From NCBI GenBank assembly GCA_965276665.1, contig OZ255620.1, positions 2,666,001 through 2,730,000 on the forward strand: a stretch of DNA of 64,000 nucleotides, given 5' to 3'. Below, piece by piece: positions 14,680-22,471 of this stretch (positions within the stretch are counted from its first letter, which is position 1; the number at the start of each line of letters is the position of its first letter). The notes beneath the pieces were generated by a model, which was not told the origin of the DNA, did not search any database, and saw nothing but the letters and a program-made list of their open reading frames with translations. The stretch is from CAWGJC01 sp965276665. GTDB taxonomy: Bacteria > Pseudomonadota > Alphaproteobacteria > Acetobacterales > Acetobacteraceae. The position numbers and the translations under genes are program-made.

Positions 14680-15495
14680 CTATCGCGCTGACAGTTTTGA
14701 GAGTCGTCTCTCTATCTCGGATAGGAAGTCTCCGATCTCCTTGATCACCGACTCGGCATGCTTGACTGCCTGTTCGTCTGCCTCTGGATTGGCATAATCT
14801 CTTTCGTGTACAAGCTTCTTCTCCAGCTTCGCCAAAGTATTTTCCAGACCCCGTGTTGAATCCGCGACCTCTTTCTCATGGTCGTAAACATGTCCATCGC
14901 TCTCCCTGACGACCGGTTCGCCGCGCCGGTCGGCCTCGGCGGCCTGCAGGTGCGGTTCGTCCAGCGCGTCGGCGCGCCGCTTGCCGAAATCCGCCTTCGC
15001 GGCATCGACCGCCTGGTCCAGCTCGCTCCGGCCGGCGGCTGGCGCTTCATTGTGCAGGATCGCGAGAGGCGGATCATCCACCTCCGGCGGGTACGAGAGA
15101 TATCCCAGCAAGAGGCCGGCGGCCCTGCCGGGATCGCCCGCCACGATTTCATGGCGCACGTAATCGGCCCGGCGGCGGGCCCGCGCGGCCGCCTCGCCCG
15201 AACCCGGGGCGAGGCGGTCGTCCGGCGGTCCGGCGGGCGACGCGGCCGGCGGCACCAGGGGCTGGAACGGAACGGCGAGCTGGGCGAGCATCGCGGGCGA
15301 TGCTGGGTCGGTGCGCTTGAACCAGGAGGGATCGGTGAAGCCCGGATGGCGCGAGGGGCCAAGATCCCAGCGGCCGCCGGATGGCCTTCGCCGAGGCGCG
15401 CCCATCCTGCCGGTGAAACGGATCACGATCGGGTCGGCGTAACGCGGCGGGTCCACGGCGGTCGTCCCGGCAGACACAGTTAGTTCCACTAACAT
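14680..15495 (-). CDS. Probable polymorphic toxin (type-28-like C-terminal domain)
   Basis: 271 residues. The first ~195 are Pro/Ala/Arg-rich with no domain I can name and no signal peptide. The last ~75 change character: DGHVYDHEKEVADSTRGLEN followed by a charged helix TLAKLEKKL and a final helix near LSEIERRLSKLSAR. The D-H-x-x-E-V...GL-x-N pattern resembles the polymorphic toxin type 28 domain of contact-dependent or secreted toxins. The DNA coding for this tip (about 14683-14910) is visibly richer in A/T than its surroundings, as expected for an exchanged toxin tip. No secretion gene is adjacent. The toxic activity is not known, and the assignment rests on motif resemblance plus the immunity-like neighbours. 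Confidence 0.55.
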   Translation of the reverse strand: MLVELTVSAGTTAVDPPRYADPIVIRFTGRMGAPRRRPSGGRWDLGPSRHPGFTDPSWFKRTDPASPAMLAQLAVPFQPLVPPAASPAGPPDDRLAPGSGEAAARARRRADYVRHEIVAGDPGRAAGLLLGYLSYPPEVDDPPLAILHNEAPAAGRSELDQAVDAAKADFGKRRADALDEPHLQAAEADRRGEPVVRESDGHVYDHEKEVADSTRGLENTLAKLEKKLVHERDYANPEADEQAVKHAESVIKEIGDFLSEIERRLSKLSAR

Positions 15496-15590
15496 GCCTG
15501 CCGCTTCGGCCCAACGCCGACGACGCGCTTGGCTGCCTCCCTAAGCTAGGATGGACGCATAGGTGCGGCCAGCGAGCACGCCGCCCCAAT

Positions 15591-15650
15591 CTTACGCCCC
15601 CGTCTTACGCCCCCCGTCTTATGCCCCGTCTTATGCCCCGTCTTATGCCC
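15591..15650. repeat. Tandem 12-14 bp repeats at the 3' end of the M20 gene
   Basis: Units on the plus strand are CTTACGCCCCCGT, CTTACGCCCCCCGT, then CTTATGCCCCGT twice and a final CTTATGCCCG. Each unit contains TTA, which is a TAA stop on the gene strand. The gene's actual stop is in the first unit it meets (15643-15645). Confidence 0.85.
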
Positions 15651-16815
15651 GCGCCAGAATCTGCTCCGCGAGCGTGGCCCAGAAGGAGGCGCCGATCGGG
15701 AGCAGGGTGTCGTTGAAATCGTAGCGGGGGTGGTGGACCATCGCGTCGGTCGCGGTCTTGCGCGCGCCCAGCATGATGTAGGCGCCCTGCTTGGCCTCCA
15801 GCATGAAGGAGAAATCCTCGCTGCCGAGGCTCGGTTTCGGCATCTCGCTGACCCGGGCGGCGCCGGCGACCGTCTCGGCGGCGCGGCGGGCCAGCGCCAT
15901 CGCCGCCGGGTCGTTCACCGTCGCCGGGTAGTTGCGCCGGAAACTCACCTCGGCGCGGCCGCCCAGGCTCTCGGCGATGCCGGTCGCGATGCGGGTGAGG
16001 CCGCGTTCCAGCAAATCGCCTACCGCCGGCTCGAGCCAGCGGCCGGTGCCCTGCATCGTCACCACCTCCGGCACCACGTTGTAGGTGAAGCCGCCCCGGA
16101 TGTTGCAGATCGACAGCACGCCGCCCTCGATCGGGTCCATGTTGCGCGCGACCAGGCTCTGCGCCGCGGTGACGATCTGGCTCGCCATGAAGATCGGGTC
16201 GCGCCCGAGATGCGGCTGCGCCCCGTGCGTGCCGGTGCCGGTGACGGTGATGTCGATATTCGCGACGGCGGCCATCAGCGGGCCGTCCTTCCAGAGGAAG
16301 GTGCCCTCCGGCGCCAGCGGCCAGTTGTGCATGCCATAGACCTGCCGCATCGGGAATTTCTCGAACAATCCCTCCCGCACCATGATGCCGGCGCCGCCCT
16401 GGGTCTCCTCCGCCGGCTGGAAGATGCAATAGACGGTGCCGGCGAAATTCCGGGTCTCCGCCAAATAGCGCGCGGCGCCGAGCAGCATGGTGGTGTGGCC
16501 GTCATGGCCGCAGGCATGCATCACGCCCGGAGTCTCGGAGGCGTAGGTCAGGCCGGTCTCCTCCAGGATCGGCAGCGCGTCCATGTCGGCGCGCAGCCCG
16601 ATCGCCTCGCCCTCGCCGCGCCCGCGGATCACGCCGACCACTCCGGTGCCGGCGAGCCCGGCATGCACCTCGTCCACCCCGAATTCGCGCAGCTTCTCCT
16701 GCACCACGGCGCTGGTGCGGGTCTCCACCAAGCCGAGCTCGGGATGGCGGTGCAGATCCTGCCGCCATTCGCGCATCTCGGGCTCGAACTCGGCGATGCG
16801 GTTGATGATCGGCAT
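15643..16815 (-). CDS. M20 family amidohydrolase (hippurate hydrolase/N-acyl-amino-acid type)
   Basis: A 390-residue cytoplasmic metallopeptidase of the M20D group, which hydrolyses N-acyl amino acids or amides (hippuricase, aminoacylase, IAA-amide hydrolase). Metal and catalytic residues are visible in LHRHPELG, MHACGHDGHTTMLLG and FQPAEETQGGAG, with SEDFSFML near the end. The start MPIINRIAEFEPEM is typical. It is divergent from a small membrane protein, and the shared upstream region carries two GAATTGTGGC direct repeats that may be an operator. It lies near an operon for peptide import and amide hydrolysis, which fits its chemistry. Confidence 0.88.
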   Translation of the reverse strand: MPIINRIAEFEPEMREWRQDLHRHPELGLVETRTSAVVQEKLREFGVDEVHAGLAGTGVVGVIRGRGEGEAIGLRADMDALPILEETGLTYASETPGVMHACGHDGHTTMLLGAARYLAETRNFAGTVYCIFQPAEETQGGAGIMVREGLFEKFPMRQVYGMHNWPLAPEGTFLWKDGPLMAAVANIDITVTGTGTHGAQPHLGRDPIFMASQIVTAAQSLVARNMDPIEGGVLSICNIRGGFTYNVVPEVVTMQGTGRWLEPAVGDLLERGLTRIATGIAESLGGRAEVSFRRNYPATVNDPAAMALARRAAETVAGAARVSEMPKPSLGSEDFSFMLEAKQGAYIMLGARKTATDAMVHHPRYDFNDTLLPIGASFWATLAEQILARA

Positions 16816-16860
16816 GGGTCTCGGCCTCTCTTGCGGGATAACAAGCGGGTGAATTCGGGC

Positions 16861-16911
16861 GAATTGTGGCGAAGTTGCGGCTTTCAGGCGACAAAAAGGC
16901 TGAATTGTGGC
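16861..16911. promoter_or_regulatory. Direct repeats GAATTGTGGC in a divergent promoter region
   Basis: GAATTGTGGC occurs at 16861-16870 and again at 16902-16911. The offset is 41 bases, close to four helical turns. They sit between the M20 gene and the small membrane protein gene, so they could be a shared regulator site. No regulator is identified. Confidence 0.35.
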
Positions 16912-16931
16912 AGATCAAGGCAATCAAGGCT

Positions 16932-16960
16932 TTGCTGTGGCATCGCTTCGTGCCTATGTT
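16932..16960 (+). promoter_or_regulatory. Sigma-70-like promoter for the small membrane protein gene
   Basis: TTGCTG, 17 bases, TATGTT. The -10 is followed 21 bases later by the ATG at 16982, with GAGGAG in between. Both hexamers match the housekeeping consensus moderately well. Confidence 0.4.
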
Positions 16961-16981
16961 TCGGCCCGAGGAGCTTCGCTG

Positions 16982-17191
16982 ATGCCCGATCTGCTGATCA
17001 ACCGGCTTTGCCTGCCCCTGCTCACCCTCGGCGCCGCCGTGCTCGCCTTCGCCGTCGCCTGGCTGAGCCTGGGACCGGATCAGGTGGCGGTCGCCGCCGT
17101 TCTCGCGCATGTCGCGCAGCTCGCCGGCGTGTCCGGACTGGGCCTCACCGGCTTCGTGCTCTGGGACGCGGCGCGCCAGGCGCGCGCCTGA
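16982..17191 (+). CDS. Small two-helix membrane protein
   Basis: 69 residues with two hydrophobic segments, LCLPLLTLGAAVLAFAVAWL and the region VAAVLAHVAQLAGVSGLGLTG, ending in a short basic tail ARQARA. The ATG at 16982 is chosen because GAGGAG lies eight bases before it; the frame is open further upstream to 16907 but without a site. I do not recognise a family. It is divergent from the M20 gene and precedes yejBEF by about 310 bases. Confidence 0.6.
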   Translation: MPDLLINRLCLPLLTLGAAVLAFAVAWLSLGPDQVAVAAVLAHVAQLAGVSGLGLTGFVLWDAARQARA

Positions 17192-17505
17192 GCGGCCCCT
17201 CCCGCCGCAACCCTCCCGCGCCGCTTGCGATCGCGGGCGGTCACGTCGGCCAATCACCCTCCGCTGACGATTCCCGGTTGCCTTCCCCGCAGACCGCCGC
17301 ACAATCCCGCCTAATCGGTGACCGGGGCGGACGCCAAGGCGGGTAATCGGGGCCGAGAACGATTGGGCTCGCGCGGAGGAGGGCAGGCATCGGTGACTTT
17401 CGCAGACGCGACGCAGCCGTCACCGCAGCTGCGTGTCCCCTGGACTGCGCCCGCGCGGCGCGCCTTCCGATGAAGCGGCCCTTGATGACGCGGGCCTGAC
17501 CCGCG
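17192..17505. other. Intergenic region before yejB
   Basis: 314 bases without a gene that I can support. It contains a broken inverted pair, CCCGCCTAATCGG and GGCGGGTAATCGG, separated by about 20 bases around 17306-17350, which might be a terminator or an operator. No clear sigma-70 promoter is seen, although one for yejB should be here. Confidence 0.5.
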
Positions 17506-18570
17506 GTGGCGGCCTATATCGTCCGGCGCCTGCTGCTGCTGATCCCGACCCTGTTCGGGATCATCGCGATCAATTTCGTCGTGGTGCAATTCGCGCCCGG
17601 CGGCCCGGTCGAGCAGATGATCGCCGAGCTGCACGGGCGCGGCGAGGGCTTCTCCCAGCTCAACGGCAACGCCACCGAGACGGCGCCCGGCGGCTATCGC
17701 GGCGCGCGCGGGCTCGACCCGTCGGTGGTCGCCGATATCCGCAAGATGTTCGGCTTCGACAAGCCGCCGCTCACCCGCTTCCTCACCATGGTCGGCGGCT
17801 ACATGCGCTTCGATTTCGGGCGCAGCTTCTTCCGCGACCGCAGCGTGCTCTGGCTGATCGCCGACAAGATGCCGGTCAGCATCTCGCTCGGCCTGTGGTC
17901 GACGCTGCTGATCTACCTCGTCTCCATCCCGCTCGGCATCGCCAAGGCGGTGCGCGACGGCAGCCGGTTCGACATCGCCTCCTCGGCGGTCGTGCTCGTG
18001 GGCTATGCGGTGCCCGGCTTCCTGTTCGCGATCCTGCTCGTCGTGCTGTTCGCCGGCGGCTCCTTCCTGCAATGGTTTCCGCTGCGCGGCCTGGCGAGCC
18101 CGGATGCCGCGAGCTGGTCGCTGGCGGCGCGCGCCGGCGATTACTTCTGGCACCTGGTGCTGCCGACGATCGCCCTCGTCGCGGGGGGCTTCGCGAGCCT
18201 CACCATGCTGACCAAGAACTGCTTCCTCGACGAGATCCGCAAGCAATACGTGGTGACGGCGCGCGCCAAGGGGGCGGCCGAGGCGCGCGTGCTCTACGGC
18301 CACGTGTTCCGCAACGCGATGCTGCTGGTGGTGGCGGGCTTTCCGGCCGCCTTCATCGGCATGCTGTTCTCCTCGCAGCTGCTGGTCGAGATCGTGTTCT
18401 CGCTCGATGGGCTCGGCCTGCTCGGCTTCCAGGCGGCGATCCAGCGCGACTACCCGGTGATGTTCGGCACGCTCTACATCTTCACCCTGCTCGGGCTGCT
18501 GATGCAGATCGTCGGCGACATCCTCTACACGATCGTCGATCCGCGGATCGATTTCGAGGCCAGACGGTGA
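17506..18570 (+). CDS. yejB: Peptide ABC transporter permease YejB
   Basis: A 354-residue inner-membrane permease. The start VAAYIVRRLLLLIPTLFGII and the length match YejB, and the coupling motif ARAKGAAEARVLYGHVFRNA lies near residue 255, with six hydrophobic segments. It forms the channel with YejE for peptide import driven by YejF. The start is GTG at 17506, since the frame upstream is not part of the family. The stop overlaps the yejE start as GTGA. Confidence 0.9.
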   Translation: MAAYIVRRLLLLIPTLFGIIAINFVVVQFAPGGPVEQMIAELHGRGEGFSQLNGNATETAPGGYRGARGLDPSVVADIRKMFGFDKPPLTRFLTMVGGYMRFDFGRSFFRDRSVLWLIADKMPVSISLGLWSTLLIYLVSIPLGIAKAVRDGSRFDIASSAVVLVGYAVPGFLFAILLVVLFAGGSFLQWFPLRGLASPDAASWSLAARAGDYFWHLVLPTIALVAGGFASLTMLTKNCFLDEIRKQYVVTARAKGAAEARVLYGHVFRNAMLLVVAGFPAAFIGMLFSSQLLVEIVFSLDGLGLLGFQAAIQRDYPVMFGTLYIFTLLGLLMQIVGDILYTIVDPRIDFEARR

Positions 18571-19610
18571 GCGTGGCCGGCATCAGCCTCTCTCCCCTCG
18601 CCCGCCGCCGCCTCGCGATCTTCCGCCAGCACCGCCGCGGCTACTGGTCGATGTGGGTGTTCCTCGCGCTGTTCGTGTTCTGCCTGTTCGCGGAATTCGT
18701 CGCCAACGACAGGCCGCTGCTGATCCGCTTCGACGGACATTGGTACTGCCCGGTCCTGCACGATTACAGCGAGGACGCGTTCGGCAGCCAGCTGATGCCG
18801 ACCGAGGCCGATTACACCGACCCGGTGGTCGCCGCGGCGATCCGCCGCCATGGCTGGATGATCTGGCCGCTGGTGCCGTTCAGCTTCGACACCATCGTGA
18901 CCAACCTACCCTCGCCGGCGCCCTCGCCGCCGAGCCTGCGCAACCTGCTCGGCACCGACGACCAGGCGCGCGACGTGCTCGCGCGGGTGATCTACGGGTT
19001 CCGCATCTCCGTGCTGTTCGGCTTCAGCCTGACCGCGGTCGCCTCGGCGATCGGCATCGCCGCCGGCGCGGTGCAGGGCTATTACGGCGGCCTCACCGAC
19101 CTCCTGTTCCAGCGCTTCATCGAGATGTGGTCCGGCATGCCGCAGCTCTACCTGCTGATCATCCTCGGCAGCGTGATCACGCCCGGCTTCTGGGTGCTGC
19201 TGATCTTCCTGCTGCTGTTCTCCTGGATGAACCTCACCGGCGTGGTGCGCGCGGAATTCCTGCGCGGCCGCAATCTCGACTACGTGCGCGCCGCCCGCGC
19301 GCTCGGCGTCTCCAACCTGTTCATCATGTGGCGCCACATCCTGCCGAACGCGCTGGTCGCGACGCTCACCTTCCTGCCCTTCACCCTCTCGGGGTCGGTG
19401 ACGATCCTCGCCAGCCTCGACTTCCTGGGGTTCGGCCTGCCGCCCGGCTCGCCCTCGCTCGGCGAGCTGGTGAGCCAGGGGCGCAACAACCTGCAGGCGC
19501 CCTGGCTCGGCGTGACCGCCTTCGTCGTGCTCGGCGGCGTGCTGACCCTGCTGATCTTCATCGGCGAGGCGGTGCGCGACAGCTTCGACCCGCGCCGGCA
19601 GCCGCGATGA
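18567..19610 (+). CDS. yejE: Peptide ABC transporter permease YejE
   Basis: A 347-residue permease, partner of YejB. The N-terminal FRQHRRGYWSMWVFLALFVF and the large loop before the transmembrane domain (HWYCPVLHDYSEDAFGSQ) are typical of YejE. The ATPase-contact motif is RAARALGVSNLFIMWRHIL. The GTG start lies inside the yejB stop and the stop overlaps yejF as ATGA, so the three are one operon with coupled translation. Confidence 0.9.
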   Translation: MSVAGISLSPLARRRLAIFRQHRRGYWSMWVFLALFVFCLFAEFVANDRPLLIRFDGHWYCPVLHDYSEDAFGSQLMPTEADYTDPVVAAAIRRHGWMIWPLVPFSFDTIVTNLPSPAPSPPSLRNLLGTDDQARDVLARVIYGFRISVLFGFSLTAVASAIGIAAGAVQGYYGGLTDLLFQRFIEMWSGMPQLYLLIILGSVITPGFWVLLIFLLLFSWMNLTGVVRAEFLRGRNLDYVRAARALGVSNLFIMWRHILPNALVATLTFLPFTLSGSVTILASLDFLGFGLPPGSPSLGELVSQGRNNLQAPWLGVTAFVVLGGVLTLLIFIGEAVRDSFDPRRQPR

Positions 19611-21238
19611 GCCTGGTTTCCGTCGAGCACCTGCGCATCGCCTTCGGGGCCAAGACGGTGGTGGACGACGTCTCGTTCACCCTCGATCCGGGGGAAACCC
19701 TGGCGATCGTCGGCGAAAGCGGATCCGGCAAATCGCTGACCGCGCTCTCGCTGCTGCGTTTGCTGCCGCAATCGGCGAGCTGCTCGGGGCGCATCGTGCT
19801 GGACGGCCGGTCCATGCTCGACGCCGACCGGCGCGCGCTCCGCCGCGCCCGCGGCGCGATCGCCGGCATGGTGTTCCAGGAGCCGATGACCAGCCTCAAC
19901 CCGCTGCACCGCATCGGCCGGCAGGTGGGCGAGGCGATCGCGCTGCACAGCCCGAAGGCCGGCAAGATCGGCGGCCCCAGGCTCCGCAGGCAGGTCTGCG
20001 CGCTGCTCGAGGAATGCGGCTTCGCCGATGCCGACCGCCGGCTGGACGCCTTCCCCCACCAGCTCTCCGGCGGCCAGCGGCAGCGCGTGATGATCGCGGT
20101 CGCGCTCGCCAACGACCCGAAGCTGCTGATCGCCGACGAGCCCACCACCGCGCTCGACGTCACCATCCAGGCGCAAATCCTCGCGCTGCTGGCGCGCGAG
20201 AAGGAGGCGCGTGGCCTCGCCCTGCTGCTCATCACCCATGATCTCGGCATCGTGCGGAACAATGCCGACCGCGTCTGCGTGATGAAGAACGGCAAGATCG
20301 TCGAAACCGGCACGGTCGCGCAGATCTTCAAGCACCCCCAGCATCGCTACACGCGGATGCTGCTCGATGCCGAGCCGCATGGCCGGCCGCCGCCCTTGGC
20401 CGCGGACGCCGAGGAGGTGATGGCGGTCGAGAACCTGCGCGTCTGGTTCCCGATCCGCCGCGGCGTGCTGCGCCGCACGGTCGGCAATGTGCGCGCGGTG
20501 GACGGGCTCACGCTCAGCGTGCATGCAGGCGAGACCGTCGGGCTCGTCGGCGAATCCGGCTCGGGGAAATCCACCACCGGCTTCGCCATGCTGCGGCTCG
20601 AGCATTCCGAAGGCGTGATCCGCTTCGAGGGGAAAGACATCACCGGCCTGCCGCAACGCCGGCTCCGCGCGCTGCGCGCCCATGCGCAGATCGTGTTCCA
20701 GGACCCGTTCGGCAGCCTCTCGCCGCGCATGCCGGTGGGCGACATCGTGGCCGAGGGCCTGCGCGTGCATGAATCGCTCTCGCGCGCCGAACGCGAAATG
20801 CGGGTGATCGACGCGCTGGCCGAGGTCGGCCTCTCGGAGGACGCGCTGCACCGCTTCCCGCACGAGTTCAGCGGCGGCCAGCGGCAGCGCATCGCGATCG
20901 CGCGCGCCATGGTGCTCAATCCGCGCTTCGTCGTGCTCGACGAGCCGACCAGCGCGCTCGACCGCTCCGTGCAATCGCAAATCATCGCGCTGCTGCGTGC
21001 GCTGCAGGACCGGCACGGGCTCGGCTACCTGTTCATCAGCCATGATCTCGCGGTGGTGCGCGCGCTCGCCCATCGCGTGGTGGTGATGCGCGCCGGCAAG
21101 GTGGTCGAGCAGGGCGATGCGGAGGCGGTGTTTGAGCACCCGCGCGAGAAATACACCCGCGCGCTGCTCGCCGCCGCCTTCACCGCTGGCAGAAAAGACG
21201 GCGACACGGTGCCGCTCACGGAGGCAGACATTCCATGA
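19607..21238 (+). CDS. yejF: Dual-ATPase peptide ABC transporter subunit YejF
   Basis: A 543-residue protein with two fused ABC ATPase domains, the YejF arrangement. Each half has a Walker A GESGSGKS (residues 36-43 and about 315), a signature LSGGQRQR or FSGGQRQR, and a Walker B DEPT. Oligopeptide-transporter C-terminal motifs (HPQHRYTRMLL and HPREKYTRALL) follow each half. It powers YejBE. The ATG overlaps yejE; the stop overlaps the next gene as ATGA, so the operon continues into a dehydrogenase. Confidence 0.92.
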   Translation: MSLVSVEHLRIAFGAKTVVDDVSFTLDPGETLAIVGESGSGKSLTALSLLRLLPQSASCSGRIVLDGRSMLDADRRALRRARGAIAGMVFQEPMTSLNPLHRIGRQVGEAIALHSPKAGKIGGPRLRRQVCALLEECGFADADRRLDAFPHQLSGGQRQRVMIAVALANDPKLLIADEPTTALDVTIQAQILALLAREKEARGLALLLITHDLGIVRNNADRVCVMKNGKIVETGTVAQIFKHPQHRYTRMLLDAEPHGRPPPLAADAEEVMAVENLRVWFPIRRGVLRRTVGNVRAVDGLTLSVHAGETVGLVGESGSGKSTTGFAMLRLEHSEGVIRFEGKDITGLPQRRLRALRAHAQIVFQDPFGSLSPRMPVGDIVAEGLRVHESLSRAEREMRVIDALAEVGLSEDALHRFPHEFSGGQRQRIAIARAMVLNPRFVVLDEPTSALDRSVQSQIIALLRALQDRHGLGYLFISHDLAVVRALAHRVVVMRAGKVVEQGDAEAVFEHPREKYTRALLAAAFTAGRKDGDTVPLTEADIP

Positions 21239-22254
21239 AACTTCTCTACCTCAACCATTTCGGCCCGGATGACGACGCGGAGCGCGGCTGGTACGGCGAC
21301 GTGATGGACATCGCCATCCATCGCGGACCGGGCGACCCGGCCGACATGCCGACGGAGACGGAAATGCGAGAGGCGGACGGCATCATCGCCTGCTCCGCCG
21401 CCTTCGACGCCGGGCCGCCGGAGAACTACCCGAATTGCCGCATCATCGTCCGCATGGGCGTCGGCTTCGACAATATCGACGGCGCCGCCTGGGGCGCGCG
21501 CGGCGTGCCGCTCTGCAACGTGCCCGATTACGGCACCAGCGAGGTCGCCGACCACGCCGTCACCCTCGCCGCCAGCCTCGCGCGCGGCGTCGTCGCCTAC
21601 CACGAACGCCTCGCCGCCGACCCGGTCGGCAATTGGGGCTGGTCGCCGCCACCACCCACCATGCGCCGCCTGCGCGGTTCCACCTTCGGCGTGGTCGGGC
21701 TCGGCCGCATCGGCCTCGCCGCCGCCCGCCGCGCCCGCGGCTTCGACATGGACGTGGTGTTCTTCGACCCTTACCAGCCGAACGGCATGGAGCTCGCGAC
21801 CGGGCTGAAACGCCTCGACTCGCTCGCCGCGCTGATGGCGATGAGCGACATCGTCAGCGTGCACGCGCCGCTCTCGGCGGAAACCCGCAACCTGATCGGC
21901 CGCGACGCGCTCGCCGCCGCCAAACCAGGCCTGCTGCTGATCAACACCGCACGCGGGCCGCTCGTCGATCTCGACGCCCTCTACGACGCGATGAAATCCG
22001 GCACCGTCGCCGGCGCCGCCCTCGACGTGCTGCCGCAGGAACCGCCGCAACCCCCGCACAAACTGCTCACCGCGCTGCGCGACCACGAACCCTGGATCTC
22101 CAACCGCCTGCTGCTCACCCCGCACGCCGCCTTCTACACCGCACCCGCCTTCGCCGACATGCGACGCAAGGCAATGGAAGTCGTGCTCCACTACCTGCGC
22201 GACGGCCGCCTGACGAATTGTTGCAATTCCGCGGTGCTTCGGCGGAGTGGGTGA
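21235..22254 (+). CDS. D-2-hydroxyacid dehydrogenase, CtBP-like
   Basis: A 339-residue NAD-dependent D-isomer 2-hydroxyacid dehydrogenase. The nucleotide fold shows VGLGRIGLAAARRARG; the catalytic Arg is in NTARGPLVD, the Glu in DVLPQEPP and the His in LTPHAAFYT. The layout GVGFDNIDGAAWGARGVPLCN resembles the C-terminal-binding-protein branch. It reduces a 2-keto acid or oxidises a D-hydroxyacid in the cytoplasm. Coupled to yejF, it may process the imported compound. An R2 repeat follows within ten bases of its stop. Confidence 0.85.
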   Translation: MKLLYLNHFGPDDDAERGWYGDVMDIAIHRGPGDPADMPTETEMREADGIIACSAAFDAGPPENYPNCRIIVRMGVGFDNIDGAAWGARGVPLCNVPDYGTSEVADHAVTLAASLARGVVAYHERLAADPVGNWGWSPPPPTMRRLRGSTFGVVGLGRIGLAAARRARGFDMDVVFFDPYQPNGMELATGLKRLDSLAALMAMSDIVSVHAPLSAETRNLIGRDALAAAKPGLLLINTARGPLVDLDALYDAMKSGTVAGAALDVLPQEPPQPPHKLLTALRDHEPWISNRLLLTPHAAFYTAPAFADMRRKAMEVVLHYLRDGRLTNCCNSAVLRRSG

Positions 22255-22260
22255 GGTTGG

Positions 22261-22450
22261 GGAAGGCCAGGGGCTCTGCCCCTGGACCCCGCTAAGGGCC
22301 GTCGCCCTTAGAACCCATTTGCGCTTCGCGCGGAGCGCATCAAACATCTAACCACCACATCCGGCCTCGATGTCCTGCGCAAAGCGCCGTAAACGGGTTC
22401 CAAGGGCGACGGCCCTTGGCGGGGTCCAGGGGCAGCGCCCCTGGCCTTCC
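22261..22450. repeat. R2 nested palindromic repeat, copy a
   Basis: Outer ends AAGGCCAGGGGC and GCCCCTGGCCTT are complementary. Inside each arm there are two smaller hairpins (CCAGGGGC/GCCCCTGG and TAAGGGC/GCCCTTA). The centre has a palindrome-like GCGCTTCGCGCGGAGCGC. It lies in the gap between a dehydrogenase and the acylase gene. Confidence 0.9.
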
Positions 22451-22471
22451 CTCTCAAACGAAAGTCCCCCC

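Larger units (their letters stand above)
13292..14738. repeat. Tandem duplication with 724-bp period
   Basis: Two successive copies of about 715 bases (roughly 13292-14003 and 14016-14727). Each contains one 204-codon helical-repeat gene, its ribosome binding site, the last ~50 bases of the toxin gene on one side, and a shared GTCCGCCAGCC-containing stretch on the other. Gene starts lie at 13945 and 14669, and stops at 13331 and 14055, exactly 724 bases apart. Confidence 0.95.

Noticed and set aside
15591..15650. Short repeats that might be read as a CRISPR array
   Set aside because: Units are 12-14 bp and adjoin without spacers; there are no cas genes.
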